A DNA stretch of 26,258 nt from Rhizophagus sp. LPA8_4_AMF (taxonomy: Eukaryota > Glomeromycota > Glomeromycetes > Glomerales > Glomeraceae). Below, piece by piece: positions 8,733 through 19,524 of the stretch. Positions within the stretch are counted from its first letter, which is position 1. The number at the start of each line of letters is the position of its first letter. Made by a program: the position numbers and the translations under genes. Below the pieces are notes generated by a model. It was given only the letters and a program-made list of their open reading frames with translations. It searched no databases and was not told the origin of the DNA. Location of the stretch: assembly GCA_021464525.1 (NCBI GenBank), contig JADRCO010000804.1, forward strand, positions 1-26,258, written 5' to 3'.

Positions 8733-11374
8733 CTAATAAGAACATTAATGATCTTGCAATAAATTAGGTACCTGCTTGTCCAGATGATCCAAACTCTGAA
8801 TTATAAGAAATAATTAAAATTCTGCAAGATATTTCTACTAAAAATCTTAACGAGAATATCTTAATCCATGGAAATTATATAATCTAGCGATATTACCATA
8901 AAATATTAAAAATATTTAAAAGAATAAAATTTATGATGAAAATACTTCACCCTCAAGGCTAAAGGGATGTTTCTTCACTCAACTGATCAGCTTAGAAGTC
9001 TTACCCCCTAAGGTCTGATCAACTCCCAATCAAATAAGAGAGGAAGGAAGAGCTAGGGAGCAGGTTACTCAGGATCATAAATTCTTTTTTAGTTTTTAAT
9101 TTTCCGTAAAATTCAACCTTGTTTTAGAAAAATTTAATTAAATAAAAGTATTTTCAGCGGTAATTAATATTGATCAATAAAAAAAAATACTTCATTTAAA
9201 AATACCTTTACAAAGCAATATTAAATTTCAACATGATTATTTTATCTATCCTTATTTCAGATACATTTTTGCAAATCCACATTCACCAACTTAATTTTTA
9301 TATACTCATTTAAGAAAATCACTTTATAAACTCACGATTTTTACCGGTTAATCCTTTCTATTTTCAAAAATGCTAAAGTTGACTAAATTCAGATAATATT
9401 ATGTCATTTTCACTCATTATAATTATACTAAAAAAAAAAATTCCGGCTAAATCATTAACGGCATCTTACAATATATTGAATCGGTTGTTCTAAAGGAATA
9501 TTTTAACCAAAATTAGATTAGCAGGAAATTCTCTGAAGTAGATCATACAACGTATTCTAAATTGGGTTTCCTTAGTAATTTTTTTATTTCACGTGTCTCA
9601 TTAAAGACAATCATTCGAATTAGTCTATAATAAACATTTGTCGTAAATACTATGTGATACTTGCCAAACTGTGAGATCAATGACTCTATGGTTTTTGTAG
9701 GGGTGTATTTGTGCCAGGGCGAACCAACCGATAAAATTTGCGACCAAAAAATGCTGTTATAACATTTGTTTGTCGTTCTTTTATTCAAAGACTAGATGGA
9801 TTTTTTAAAAAGTGCGAAAAATCATTTTAGATAGCATCGTTAATATTTATTGTTATTGAGATTGAACTCCTATTCGCGTAACTTGAATCAAGAATCGGAT
9901 CACGTGATAAATGGTGACTAACACGAGTTCAGAATGTCATTGATAGTCGCATGTGGCTTTATATTAGTGTATAATTATAGCTAGTTTATTTTCATTCTAT
10001 GTAACTAAATATACGTAATACGCTAAAAATGCACTATTGTATGAGTTTAAATAACAAAAAAATGTCATTTCTAACAAACTATATTAGACGAAAATCGGTA
10101 ATCGATATGCAACCCCTATTCACGTTATAGATCCGAGCACAATTCTTGCGTATAGGATGTTCATATTCGAAAAAAATGACGGTAATGTCGAATGACAAGA
10201 TATCACATGATGAAAAATACATTATCATTGAACGTTCGTCCTTAAAAGTTATTCTACATTATAAAAGGTTCATTTAGTGGCCAGTTGTTGATAAAAAAGC
10301 TATTGAGGGCCTCCGGATTCGTGACACAAAAAAGAATCGTAATTAAAGAAGTGCCAATTATTATCTAGATATATAGAAGAGCGTATTGGTATGTAAAGTG
10401 TAAACTTGAAATATTCTTAAGAAATTCGGTCTAAAGGTTATAAAAGTTACAATTAAAAAGTGACTCTTAGAGATAACTAAGAAATTTTGTACTCGAAAAT
10501 AACAATCAACTTATTGTATCTATTGATTTTGCAGCACATATAAGGATATAATAAAAGGCATTAACGATTGTGCGGAGGATTTCTTGCGTATACATTTCCC
10601 AAATTCATTTTCGTAATTAACCCGTATTCACTGAAATTGAGTACGACAGCATTCAGTTTGCTGGAAAAGTTGTGGTTCGAAAAATTGATTTAAGACTTAT
10701 TGGTGAAGTGATAATATTGTCCACACAAATTATCATTAAACGCTATCATAGCGAAACATCATCGATAGCGATACTGCGGGCTGCGGTTGGTCTTTTTTTT
10801 TTTTTGATATGAGATCGTCAGTGGTTAAATAAACCGAATTGGTAACCGGTCAATCTGCCGAATTACTAATTAGAAATCAAACACAATTATTGTACATTTT
10901 TGCTTTGAAATCCAAATATAAGCTTGTACACTTGTACCGGCTAATTTTTAACCCATCAAATTTTTTTTTTCAAAAAAAAAGAAAAAAATAAATTTGCATA
11001 TATGCATATATATATTATAGTTTACTAATCATAGGAAATTTTCATGTGCACGTTTTTCTTTTTAATATTTGGAATTTTTATATTAAACAAAACGAATTTC
11101 TATATATATATAAAGATATACTTAGAAAAACATGAAAAACAGACAAATTGCGCCATCGCGTCATCAAAATTTTAATTGAAACAATATCAAACAAACGTTA
11201 TTGACGATCACTATTACAAGAGGCAAGATTATCGATATACAACTGAATTGTTTGTCGTACAAGTACAATGTCCTTAAGTATAAAAATAACACTTTAATTT
11301 TCGAAAAAAAAATTTTCCCTCCTCACATTTGTTTTTTAAAAAAATTAAAAAGATAAGAAAAAAAAAAATTTCAA
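8733..11374. other. Long stretch without supported genes
   Basis: No gene could be supported. A near-palindrome at 8981-9024 (AACTGATCAGCTTAG against CTAAGGTCTGATCAACT) lies in a GC-richer patch (8950-9075). Fragments with protein-like reading, for example KAIEGLRIRDTKKNR near 10300 and KDIIKGINDCAEDFLRIHFP near 10545, are short and surrounded by stops; they look like decayed coding DNA of unknown origin. CGCTATC/GATAGCG is inverted at 10741-10770. The last 300 bp before 11375 should hold the promoter of the F-box gene; the word TGCGCCATCGCGTCATCA lies about 230 bp upstream. Confidence 0.35.
8981..9024. repeat. Imperfect palindrome
   Basis: AACTGATCAGCTTAG is followed after a 12-bp loop by CTAAGGTCTGATCAACT, giving a stem of about 14 to 16 pairs with a bulge. 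It stands out from the AT-rich surroundings by its base content. Its function is unknown; it may be one end of a worn transposon. Confidence 0.5.
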
Positions 11375-12109
11375 ATGTCGAAACTTAATAATGACGTACT
11401 TTTCTTGATATTAGGAGAGTTAAATGATGACATAAAATCTCTTTACTCATGCCTATTAGTTAACAAAACTTGGTGTGAAAATACGGTTCCAATTCTATGG
11501 AGAAATCCTTTAAAATATTTTAAAACAGAATCATTAAATTTAATCATTTCGCATTTATCAAGTGAAACGAAAGAATATTTAAAATATCAAGGTATTTTGT
11601 CATCAGATGTATTACAGGAAAGACCTACATTTAATTATGTTGGATATATTAGATATTTAGATTTAACACGCTTAGAACAGTTGCTTTTTAGGATAAGAAA
11701 TGTTGAAGAATTCAAAATTTCTAATATTATAGATGAAATATTAGAATTATTTATTAATAGAAATACAAAAGTTACTCATCTTTATATACCATCACATTTT
11801 AATCATCAAATTCACCTTATTCCAGGAGCCGAACATTGCTTCTCAGGACTTAAATTTCTTTTTTGCAGCACTGATGATACAAATAAAAATATTTTAGAAG
11901 GATTATCTAAAATAAGTAGATTAATAAGAAAAATGGAATTATTTGTTTTAACAAATAATTATTCTGGAATTATTAAATTAATTGAAGCTCAAAAACATTT
12001 AAATGAAGTTTGGTTTTATTGTCAAAATAAATCAATACGTGATTCTCTTGAAGAATCATTGAATAGTCGTACAGAAATTGTGAAACATGTAAAATTATTC
12101 TTTAATTAA
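11375..12109 (+). CDS. F-box protein, short paralog
   Basis: A single exon encodes 244 residues. Residues 1-50 (MSKLNNDVLFLILGEL, then LYSCLLVNKTWCENTVPILW) form an F-box of the type frequent in Rhizophagus, with the LVN-K/R-xWC signature. Such proteins bind Skp1 and bring substrates to SCF ubiquitin ligases. The rest is leucine- and isoleucine-rich (for example HQIHLIPGAEHCFSGLKFL) and resembles degenerate leucine-rich repeats. The whole length aligns with residues 1 to about 245 of the minus-strand protein at 15906-17303 (MSKLN-DV, DIKSLYSCLLVNKTWC, QIHLIP-A-CFS-LKFL). That paralog continues for another 220 residues, so this copy is about half length. The end is a plain TAA and the following bases do not resemble the missing half. 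It may be a truncated duplicate that is still translated. The start is the first ATG after an A-rich leader. Confidence 0.75.
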   Translation: MSKLNNDVLFLILGELNDDIKSLYSCLLVNKTWCENTVPILWRNPLKYFKTESLNLIISHLSSETKEYLKYQGILSSDVLQERPTFNYVGYIRYLDLTRLEQLLFRIRNVEEFKISNIIDEILELFINRNTKVTHLYIPSHFNHQIHLIPGAEHCFSGLKFLFCSTDDTNKNILEGLSKISRLIRKMELFVLTNNYSGIIKLIEAQKHLNEVWFYCQNKSIRDSLEESLNSRTEIVKHVKLFFN

Positions 12110-12570
12110 GTTTTATTAATAATTTAGAAAACATACCATATAAAATTTTTTTATGAAGGACAATATTATTAGGTTTTTTTTTTTATTTAGGATAGTTTAA
12201 ATAATAAACGTTGGTTTTTTATTAAATTTAGAAATCTTTTTTAAATTATTTGTAGTTTTTAAACATCCTCACATAAATTAAAATACCTATTATTATTGTA
12301 ATCTCTCTTCTATTTATTATAAATAAATAATTTTATTAATTTTATTATAAAATATTTCTCTCTAAAAAAAAAGTAAAATGACCGGAAATTATCCGGAATT
12401 CTCCTTGTATTTTCGGGAATATGTTTTTGAGAACGTGAAAGATCTTGTTTAAATTGTAAACGGAGGTATAACTATTTCGGTCTTCAACCGATATTAGCCC
12501 CCTTATCTTAATGTCGATCATAATAAAATCTAAACTAAAAAAATTATATATTCATGTACTCAAGATCGTT

Positions 12571-12604
12571 GGTATAGTGGTATAGTGGTATAGTGGTATA
12601 GCGG
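12571..12604. repeat. 8-bp tandem repeat GGTATAGT x4
   Basis: Four head-to-tail copies of GGTATAGT (the last GGTATAGC) end in GG. Each junction gives TGGTATAGTGG, which fits the A box of tRNA promoters (TRGYNNARNNGG). The left flank GATCGTT is tRNA-like, but no convincing B box, T arm or acceptor pairing follows, so it is treated as a repeat derived perhaps from a tRNA 5' part. Confidence 0.6.
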
Positions 12605-14047
12605 TTTTTTTTCTTTTATTTTATAGTATAGCTAAATATATAAAATTTAATAAAAAATTGAATACGTCGTTCGACTCGTTCGTCCTCAAGAAAATAAATA
12701 AATAAATAAATAAAATGTACTGTATATTTAAATTTATTGAATATTCTATACCCTTGTTATTAATTATATTTTTATTCTATCCCTGATTCGTATTAATAAA
12801 ACCCAAAACCTTAAAAAAGCTTTTTATATTTTTTATTTTTTTCCAAAAATCGGATCATTATCACGAGCCAATCATCAACCATGTATAATGACGTAATTCA
12901 ATCGGTGTTTTTCAGTTAGACATAAACAGTTTGATTTAATGAATAACATTATAATATCCAGTAAGATTTCTCTGATCATTTTTCCCAATAACGGTAATGT
13001 GAATTGAAATAGTTGAACTAGTTGTATTCTTAATGATTGTAATAAGTCGACAAATAAGTGAATTAATTTTGAAAAAAAAAGAAATGATAAATATATTATT
13101 AGTAAAAAAAAAAGTGTTGTGTCATTTCATATTTAATAAATATAAAAATATTTATCATTATTCAGTTATTTTTAAATTTTTCCAAAAAAAAGGAGAAATG
13201 AGAATTGCATAAAAAAATGACCTTGTACAACTTTGGAAGGAAGAAGTATTTTGCCCTAAAACGAATGCATCTTTTCAAAGCCTATTGTTTTTTTTATTTA
13301 TGGCTTAGCTTGATTTATTGCGCCTCTTAACATTTCTCCAATAATTCCTTTATGTACCCATTTCTCGTTTTCATACTAGTATTTATTATGTTAAGCGATA
13401 TATGAGCCATTCCTAATATCAAAGATTTTCGACTTTATGTGGCTATAAAATGGATTACTAACGAAATTTAATATTTCTATAAAGTTTTGCTAAATTACTT
13501 TTAACGTCGTTCTACATAAAACTTGTATTGTTGTAATGTGATCTTAAAAAATTCTAACCGTATCAATCTCACGGCCAATAAAAATGTTTAGAAACACAAA
13601 AAACGTAATAATTTATTTTGTATAAGACCTTTTTTAACATAACATTTAAAAATTTCTTTTTTTATCATCGGACATATGTTCCGATGTACTATTACGTTAA
13701 CCTAAAATTTCATGGTCGATCATATCGTCACAATACCTATTACTGCATCAAGTAAATATTCAACCCAAATATTTGTTATAAATATTTCCAGTGGTACCAC
13801 TGCTGCTTAAACAAAAACGCCATAAGACAATATTTATAATACCGGTAATCTTAAAAAAAAAATTTTTTTTCAAGATGATAGATAGATAAAGATGAAACAA
13901 CAGCATTTGAATGGTATTTTAATACATAATTTTATAAAAGAAATTTAAATTATTGAGATATTTAATTTATTTTTTTTAATGAAAGATGATGTTGTTTTAG
14001 TTGAATATTAACTCAATTTGATAATTGACAATTAATGGGTTACAATA

Positions 14048-14220
14048 TTGTGGGATGAACCAGAAGGCGTATTTACCAAAGATTTCCAAATAGAACTCTT
14101 TTGTGGTAGGTGACTCAAGGAATATCAATATACGTAATTTAATACTTATGGATAAAATTTATTTTTAACCATATTTAGGATGGATTCCATTTTTACAATA
14201 TCAACGTGAATTATTCTAGA
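14048..14220 (+). pseudogene. Coding-like exon pair, probably a gene remnant
   Basis: The frame at 14048-14105 reads LWDEPEGVFTKDFQIELFC and ends at a GTAGGT donor. After a 73-bp intron-like gap (TTTAG acceptor at 14174-14178) it resumes in phase as GWIPFLQYQRELF and then meets stops at once. The base composition and the phase-true junction suggest part of a former or unmodelled gene. No family was recognised and no further exons were found. Confidence 0.3.
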
Positions 14221-14906
14221 AGTAACTCATTGCTTCTCGTATGGAATATTAATTGTATTAAAAAATTCATCCTTCAACAGGAGATTTTTTTATTATTTAT
14301 TTTTATCCGTAAGAACGTAATGGCCACTATTATACGATAATATACTGATATAACTCTTAAATCTTACAATCGTAAGTCATACTATATATTTTGCTGTTTT
14401 TTTGTGGTTATTTGTAATTAATTCTAAACATTCATCGATTCAGTGGTAATTAGGAAAATTCCCTAAGTTTGAAATCAATTACTGCAGGATGCGTTAAAAG
14501 GACAACGAAAATTGATAAAATTAACGACAAAAAACACAAAAACGCTTGGAATCAAAGAAGCAAGAAATAAGTTAATCAGGTATTAAGAATTAATTATATG
14601 TTATAATATTTAGAATAATGAATTTTTACCGTTAAAAAAATATTTGTATATACAATTAATTCTAATAGAATAAACCAATTCTATTTTTATAGGCTATAAC
14701 AAAATAAATCATAATAAAATTATAAAAGCGTTAAGTCAATATGGGTGTGAGCGTGTGATGTCACATTGCAAGTTATGATGTAATCATATGCTTCAAATAT
14801 TAATTGGTTAAAAGTAGACCTATCGACACGAATTTTTGTCTAATTAATAGATTGATAGTATAATCAGATGCTAGCAAAGTATCTAAAAAGAAGAAGAGGG
14901 GGCAGG

Positions 14907-14954
14907 GTTTAGATCGTTAGGTTAGAATTAGGGTTGGGTTAGAGTCAGATTAGG
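14907..14954. repeat. Degenerate TTAGG-rich stretch
   Basis: Within about 48 bp the words GTTTAG, GTTAGGTTAG, ATTAGGGTTGGGTTAG and ATTAGG follow one another. They resemble worn telomere-type TTAGGG repeats in an interstitial position, directly against the left end of the inverted-repeat element at 14953. The short length leaves chance possible. Confidence 0.4.
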
Positions 14955-15196
14955 CTGTTCCAACTTGATTGTTTGATTAACGTACTCCACCCTCTCTATT
15001 TTTTTTAAAATCTAAATTTGATAAACATATAACGACATATGTTTAAATGATCCTTCTTAATTAAATTTCTGAAATTTCCCGAATTTTCCAAAAGGTTTTT
15101 TATATTTATTCATTTAATTTATTTAATGAAAACCCCTCCCTCCTCAAACTTTTTAGAAAATCTGGACGTTAAACAAATAATCAAGTTGGAACGGCC
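14953..15196. mobile_element. 244-bp terminal-inverted-repeat element (MITE-like)
   Basis: The left end GGCTGTTCCAACTTGATTGT followed by TTGATTAACGT is matched by the inverted right end, which reversed reads GGCCGTTCCAACTTGATTAT followed by TTGTTTAACGT. That is about 31 bp with few mismatches. There is no coding capacity. The C-rich words CCACCCTCTC and CCCCTCCCTCC lie inside both arms in the same orientation. A clean target duplication is not visible (TTA on the left, ATA on the right). Confidence 0.6.
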
Positions 15197-15905
15197 ATAG
15201 GATCAAGTAAAGAAGGTTGAACGACGAATGAGGTGTTAAAGGAGATTACAATAGTGAGATTTTCTTGAAGTGTAATATAATGTTAAAATATTAAAAATAA
15301 AATTAGGTAAGGAGAACGAATTGTAAATTAAAAATAATTTAGCAAAAAAAAAAAAAAATTTATTATTATTTGTAAAATATTAAAGGTTTTTCTTATAGAA
15401 TTAGTACGAAATGAGCGAGGGACACAAACACAAATCCAAAAAATAAAGTCAAGGAGACTTGAAAATAGCTAAACAACGCTCATAAATGTTCGATATTTTT
15501 TTTTTACGATTGAATAATGACTAAATAAAAGTTCGTGAATAACTTATTTATACTACGGTTCTGACAGACTTACAAATTTACCATTATAGTCAATAATTTA
15601 CGAATTTCGGGAACGACTAATACGCTTTATATTACTGCTTTCTTAACTAATTCACATTACTAAATTTTAACATTCCATTATAAAATTGTTCAGATCGTAA
15701 AAATAAAACGCTTTTTAGTATTTATCGTTATCAACTTTTTTTACGAATCATAAAAATTATAAAAGATAGAAAATATACATTGATACAATAAAACTAACCA
15801 AACATATTTAAAATCCACATATATATATATTTTACTCAAAAAAGATTAACAATATAGTACAGTATATATTATAAATATAATAATAATAAAAATAAATTCA
15901 ATAAT
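15197..15905. other. Intergenic, downstream of the F-box gene
   Basis: Nothing coding was found. The stretch would hold the 3' UTR of the leftward F-box gene ending at 15906; AATAAA-like words occur near 15886-15897. A run of 13 A's at about 15345 and scattered T runs are the only other marks. Confidence 0.35.
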
Positions 15906-17303
15906 TTAATCAGACCATTCAAAAGATTCAAAAGTACTCTCAGACAAATTATGATAATATTTCTTAATTATTCCTGCTTTATATTTTTCAGTAAGATTAA
16001 AATATTTCAAAATATTATAACTTGTTTGTAATAACATGGGATTTCTATTTCTACCTTTCCAATTTTTAAAGAATAATTCTAAAGATTCTGATTTAGGTCC
16101 CTTATAACAAGTAAAAAAAATCTTAAATTTATATAAACTAATTGGTGATGATTCAGTTAATATTTTAAATAAATTATCCCAATCAAGTTCATTTCCTAAT
16201 ATAATAATTAATCCACTTAAATATTGACAATTAATTAATAAATTTTTCAATTCTAAAATATTATAATTATTAAATATTAATTTAAGATATTTAAGTTTTG
16301 GACAATTTTGATATATCGATTGTATAAGATCTTTATTATTATCACCTTCACGATCGATACAAATTTCCATAAGAAATCCTCTCGTATTTTCAATTAAATT
16401 TACTAAAATTTTAGAAGAGATTCGTTTGACTTTTAGAAATTTTAAGGAAAGTAAAGATAAATTTTCTAAATAACTACAATTTGTCCAATTTGAATAATAA
16501 AATGAATCTATTTCTAAACTTATTAAATTTACAAGATATAAAATACTTCTCGTAACAGGCATCCAATTTATTTTTAAATATTTAATAGTATCTACACGTT
16601 TAATTAATAATTCTTCAAAAACTTTACAAAATGATTCGTCATTTGTCATTAAACGAGTAAAAATAACATCAAATAGATTTCTTTGCGAATCAATTAATTT
16701 AATCGCTCCAGAATTATTATTACTAAATTCCAATATTAATTTTTTAATGGATTTACATATTCTAGCCAATCCTTTTAAGATATCTTTTTTAATATTACCA
16801 TAACAATGAAGAAATTTAAGTTCCGAAAAACAATATTTAGCATCCGGAATCAGATGTATTTGTAAATTACATTGTTGTGATATAAATAAATAAGTATACA
16901 TCGTATTTTTATTAATGAATAATTTTAATATTTCATTCTTTATAATAGAAATTTTTGATTCTTCAATATTATTTATTTTAGAAAATATTTTTTCTAAACG
17001 AAATAAATCAAAATATTTACAAAAACTAATATAATCAAATAAAGGTATTTGTCGTAATATTATTGAAGATAAATTAATACCTTGATCTTTTAAATTTTCT
17101 TTAACTTCATTTGATAAATGTGAAAGGATTATATTTATTGATTCTTCTTCCTCTTTTAAATATTTTAAAAAATTTTTCCATAATATTGGTACGATAATTT
17201 TACACCAAGTTTTATTAACTAATAAACATGAGTAAAGAGACTTTATATCATTTTCCAACTCTTCTAATATCAAAATGAGCACATCTTTATTGAGCTTTGA
17301 CAT
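15906..17303 (-). CDS. F-box protein with leucine-rich-repeat-like body
   Basis: A single exon encodes 465 residues. The F-box is at about 1-48 (MSKLNKDVLILILEEL, LYSCLLVNKTWCKIIVPILW) and should bind Skp1 in an SCF ubiquitin ligase. From about residue 225 on, leucine-rich-repeat-like strands appear: SILYLVNLISLEID, LENLSLLSLKFLKV, CPKLKYLKLIFN and CQYLSGLIIILGN. These presumably choose the substrate. The protein ends in an acidic SESTFESFEWSD tail. It is the full-length paralog of the plus-strand protein at 11375-12109, some 4 kb away in the opposite direction. The ATG at 17301-17303 is chosen because it aligns exactly with the paralog start. Upstream, three copies of CGGAGAAA spaced 10 to 11 bp (17333-17361) may be part of the leader or promoter. 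Confidence 0.85.
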   Translation of the reverse strand: MSKLNKDVLILILEELENDIKSLYSCLLVNKTWCKIIVPILWKNFLKYLKEEEESINIILSHLSNEVKENLKDQGINLSSIILRQIPLFDYISFCKYFDLFRLEKIFSKINNIEESKISIIKNEILKLFINKNTMYTYLFISQQCNLQIHLIPDAKYCFSELKFLHCYGNIKKDILKGLARICKSIKKLILEFSNNNSGAIKLIDSQRNLFDVIFTRLMTNDESFCKVFEELLIKRVDTIKYLKINWMPVTRSILYLVNLISLEIDSFYYSNWTNCSYLENLSLLSLKFLKVKRISSKILVNLIENTRGFLMEICIDREGDNNKDLIQSIYQNCPKLKYLKLIFNNYNILELKNLLINCQYLSGLIIILGNELDWDNLFKILTESSPISLYKFKIFFTCYKGPKSESLELFFKNWKGRNRNPMLLQTSYNILKYFNLTEKYKAGIIKKYYHNLSESTFESFEWSD

Positions 17304-17877
17304 TTTGTTTCTTTTGTTTTAAAAAAGAAAAAATCGGAGAAAGAACGGAGAAAGTGCGGAGAAATTTGTCATTGATATCACTTTATAGCGTAAATGTACG
17401 ACATGAAAGATAATTTTCCGGTTGATTGCTGCGTCATTCTTTAATGGCGTGATCTCTGCGCTATCGAATGTCTGCGTGCCTGCGCCATGTTGTTTATTTT
17501 TTTGGAGGTACAAAATTTCAGACTCGAAAATTGGGCCATTATATCCAGTATATTCAGTAGATCAAAAATCCATTTATCCCAATTAACATCCTTTCGTTCA
17601 ATACTATTGCCATTTCGTTAATGTTGCATTGTAGATTCGAAGATCAAGCTAAACATTATGCTGTAATTACAGACATATTGTCAAATATGGGTTAAAATTC
17701 AATTTATTTAAACAGCTCAACGATGTAATTGGGTTTATTTAAAACAGCTCAAAAAAATAATACTCAACGATTTAATTGAAACAGCTCAAAAAATATATCG
17801 GTTTAACGATTAAAAATTCAAGTTTATTTAAAATAATATATTATATAAAGTCCAGAATCCCACCACGCTTAGTACAC
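17304..17877. other. Spacer between two F-box genes with ACAGCTCAA repeats
   Basis: This spacer carries the promoter side of the gene at 15906-17303 and the 3' side of the gene at 17878-19524. It contains CGGAGAAA x3 (17333-17361) and a CG-richer patch around 17440-17490. Three copies of ACAGCTCAA (17712, 17743, 17781) are embedded in related AT sequence with AACGAT-TTAATT words. No separate gene is supported. Confidence 0.4.
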
Positions 17878-19524
17878 TTAGATTTTTACTAATTCAACAC
17901 CATAATGTTTGGTTATATCAATATAATCTTGATCAAAACCATCACAATCATTAAATTCTAAATATTTTAAATTACAACCACCATTTAATATAGACTCAAA
18001 TAAAAAATAATTTAAAGAATTAATAGATATCATAGAACAATTAGTTTCCCTAAATCTAATTCTTTTTAAAGTTTTAGGAAGAAAAATAGCCAAATTTTTT
18101 AAATTTTCTTCATATAAACCATCATTTGATAATATTATACTAAGATAATTAAGTTTAATACAAGATTTAAGTATAAAAATCAATTCATTTGGAAAAATTT
18201 TTGGAAGTTCTAAATGTTTTAAAGAATTTAAATAAGGAGGAATATTTTGAAATAATCTAATACCTTGTTTTTCAACCCTTTCATAATTTATAACTAATTT
18301 AATTAAAGTATTTGAAGAAGAATGAATTAATTGAATTAAAAAATCTTCAGAAATATTTGTATAATATCTTTCAACAAGTTCAAATACTTCAAGTTTTGTT
18401 AAATTTTTTGCCCAAGAATGTAAATTATCATTTATCTTTCTACATTTATATAATTTTAAAATTCTTATATTTTTAAGTAAACTTAAAGATTTAATAACAT
18501 TTGTATTAATATCACCAAAATATAAATTCTTAAATTCTAATATTTGTAAACTTTCACTTTGAGTTGATAAAGAACTAAATACTATATTATATTTATTATC
18601 GGAATTACTATAAAATAATCGATCCAAACTATAAAATAATAAATCATATCGATTTTCCGATAATATAATATGTTTTAAATTTTTTTGTACAGAAATGAAT
18701 TGAGATAAATAATTTGCTTCTTCAATAGTTTTAATCCTTTTGTTATAAAGTAAATTTAAATTACAAATTGTATTTGTAAATGTAAAATAAAGACCTTTTG
18801 ATAATATTTTAATTTCTTCGTCATCCAAATTATTATTATTATTATTATTACTATCTCTACTTATATAACTATTAATATAATATAATTCTTTTAAATCACT
18901 TAATTTACTTTTTCCATTACAATCTTTAATTGTTAATAATTCAATTATATCATTATTTTTCATTGTAAATGGAAATTCTAATATTGTTAAATTATTCAAA
19001 TTTTTACATAAAAATTTTACGAAATAATTCATAATTTTAATTATAAAATCCGTTGATATCATCCTTGGATTATATGATGATAACCATATTTCTTTATATA
19101 TAATTAAATATTGTGATTTAAACATTAATTCATCAACTATTAATCCACGTATTAAAGAAATATAATTAAAAACTGATGATGAATTATTAGATTTGATTTT
19201 ATAACTTTGATTATAAGTTTGATTGTTGTAGTTATTATTATTATTATTATTTAATATTTGTATTATTTCTGTTTGTGGAACACAACTTAATAATGTACGA
19301 ATCAATTTATAAAATGAATTATAAGAAGTTTTATGTCGAAAATGATGAAATGGATAAGAATATAAAAGTGGTGTTGATATTCTACACCAATGTCTTGATA
19401 CTAACGTACATGAAAATAATTCTTTTGTTGGTATATTTGAACTGATATCATTAAAAGAATGTTCTTTAATAAAATTTAAAAAAATCTTTTCTAAACATTC
19501 TGAAAGTAAAAATGATGCCATCAT
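17878..19524 (-). CDS. F-box protein with asparagine runs and leucine-rich repeats
   Basis: A single exon encodes 548 residues, starting with ATG ATG at 19519-19524. The F-box spans about residues 5-62 (LLSECLEKIFLNFI, LFSCTLVSRHWCRISTPLLY), a close match to the F-box form common in Rhizophagus. Clear leucine-rich repeats fill the C-terminal half: LQILEFKNLYFGD, NIRILKLYKCRKIND, LEVFELVERYY, SLKHLELPKIF and CNLKYLEFNDCDGFDQDYI. A predicted role is substrate receptor of an SCF ubiquitin ligase. Two asparagine runs (about residues 92-101 and near 230) are encoded by AAT/AAC triplet repeats and are probably loops that vary between strains. It is not closely related to the paralog pair upstream apart from the F-box. 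It lies on the same strand as the gene at 15906 with a 574-bp gap. Confidence 0.87.
   Translation of the reverse strand: MMASFLLSECLEKIFLNFIKEHSFNDISSNIPTKELFSCTLVSRHWCRISTPLLYSYPFHHFRHKTSYNSFYKLIRTLLSCVPQTEIIQILNNNNNNNYNNQTYNQSYKIKSNNSSSVFNYISLIRGLIVDELMFKSQYLIIYKEIWLSSYNPRMISTDFIIKIMNYFVKFLCKNLNNLTILEFPFTMKNNDIIELLTIKDCNGKSKLSDLKELYYINSYISRDSNNNNNNNLDDEEIKILSKGLYFTFTNTICNLNLLYNKRIKTIEEANYLSQFISVQKNLKHIILSENRYDLLFYSLDRLFYSNSDNKYNIVFSSLSTQSESLQILEFKNLYFGDINTNVIKSLSLLKNIRILKLYKCRKINDNLHSWAKNLTKLEVFELVERYYTNISEDFLIQLIHSSSNTLIKLVINYERVEKQGIRLFQNIPPYLNSLKHLELPKIFPNELIFILKSCIKLNYLSIILSNDGLYEENLKNLAIFLPKTLKRIRFRETNCSMISINSLNYFLFESILNGGCNLKYLEFNDCDGFDQDYIDITKHYGVELVKI

Larger units (their letters stand above)
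12110..14952. other. Gene-poor AT-rich region
   Basis: No gene was supported. It holds GGTATAGT repeats at 12571-12602, an (AAAT)n run near 12694-12715, and an inverted repeat AATGATAAATAT / ATATTTATCATT (about 13083-13160). It also holds a coding-like exon pair at about 14048-14220 (listed separately) and a TTAGG-rich stretch at 14907-14954. The remainder shows no reading frame or splice chain that I could defend. Confidence 0.35.

Noticed and set aside
9543-9788. Minus-strand frame of 81 codons
   Set aside because: No domain, no family resemblance, no splice partners; probably a chance frame.
12560-12690. tRNA gene starting GATCGTTGGTATAGTGG
   Set aside because: Only A-box-like repeats are present; there is no anticodon arm, T arm or matching acceptor strand, and GTTCGACTCG at about 12669 does not pair properly.
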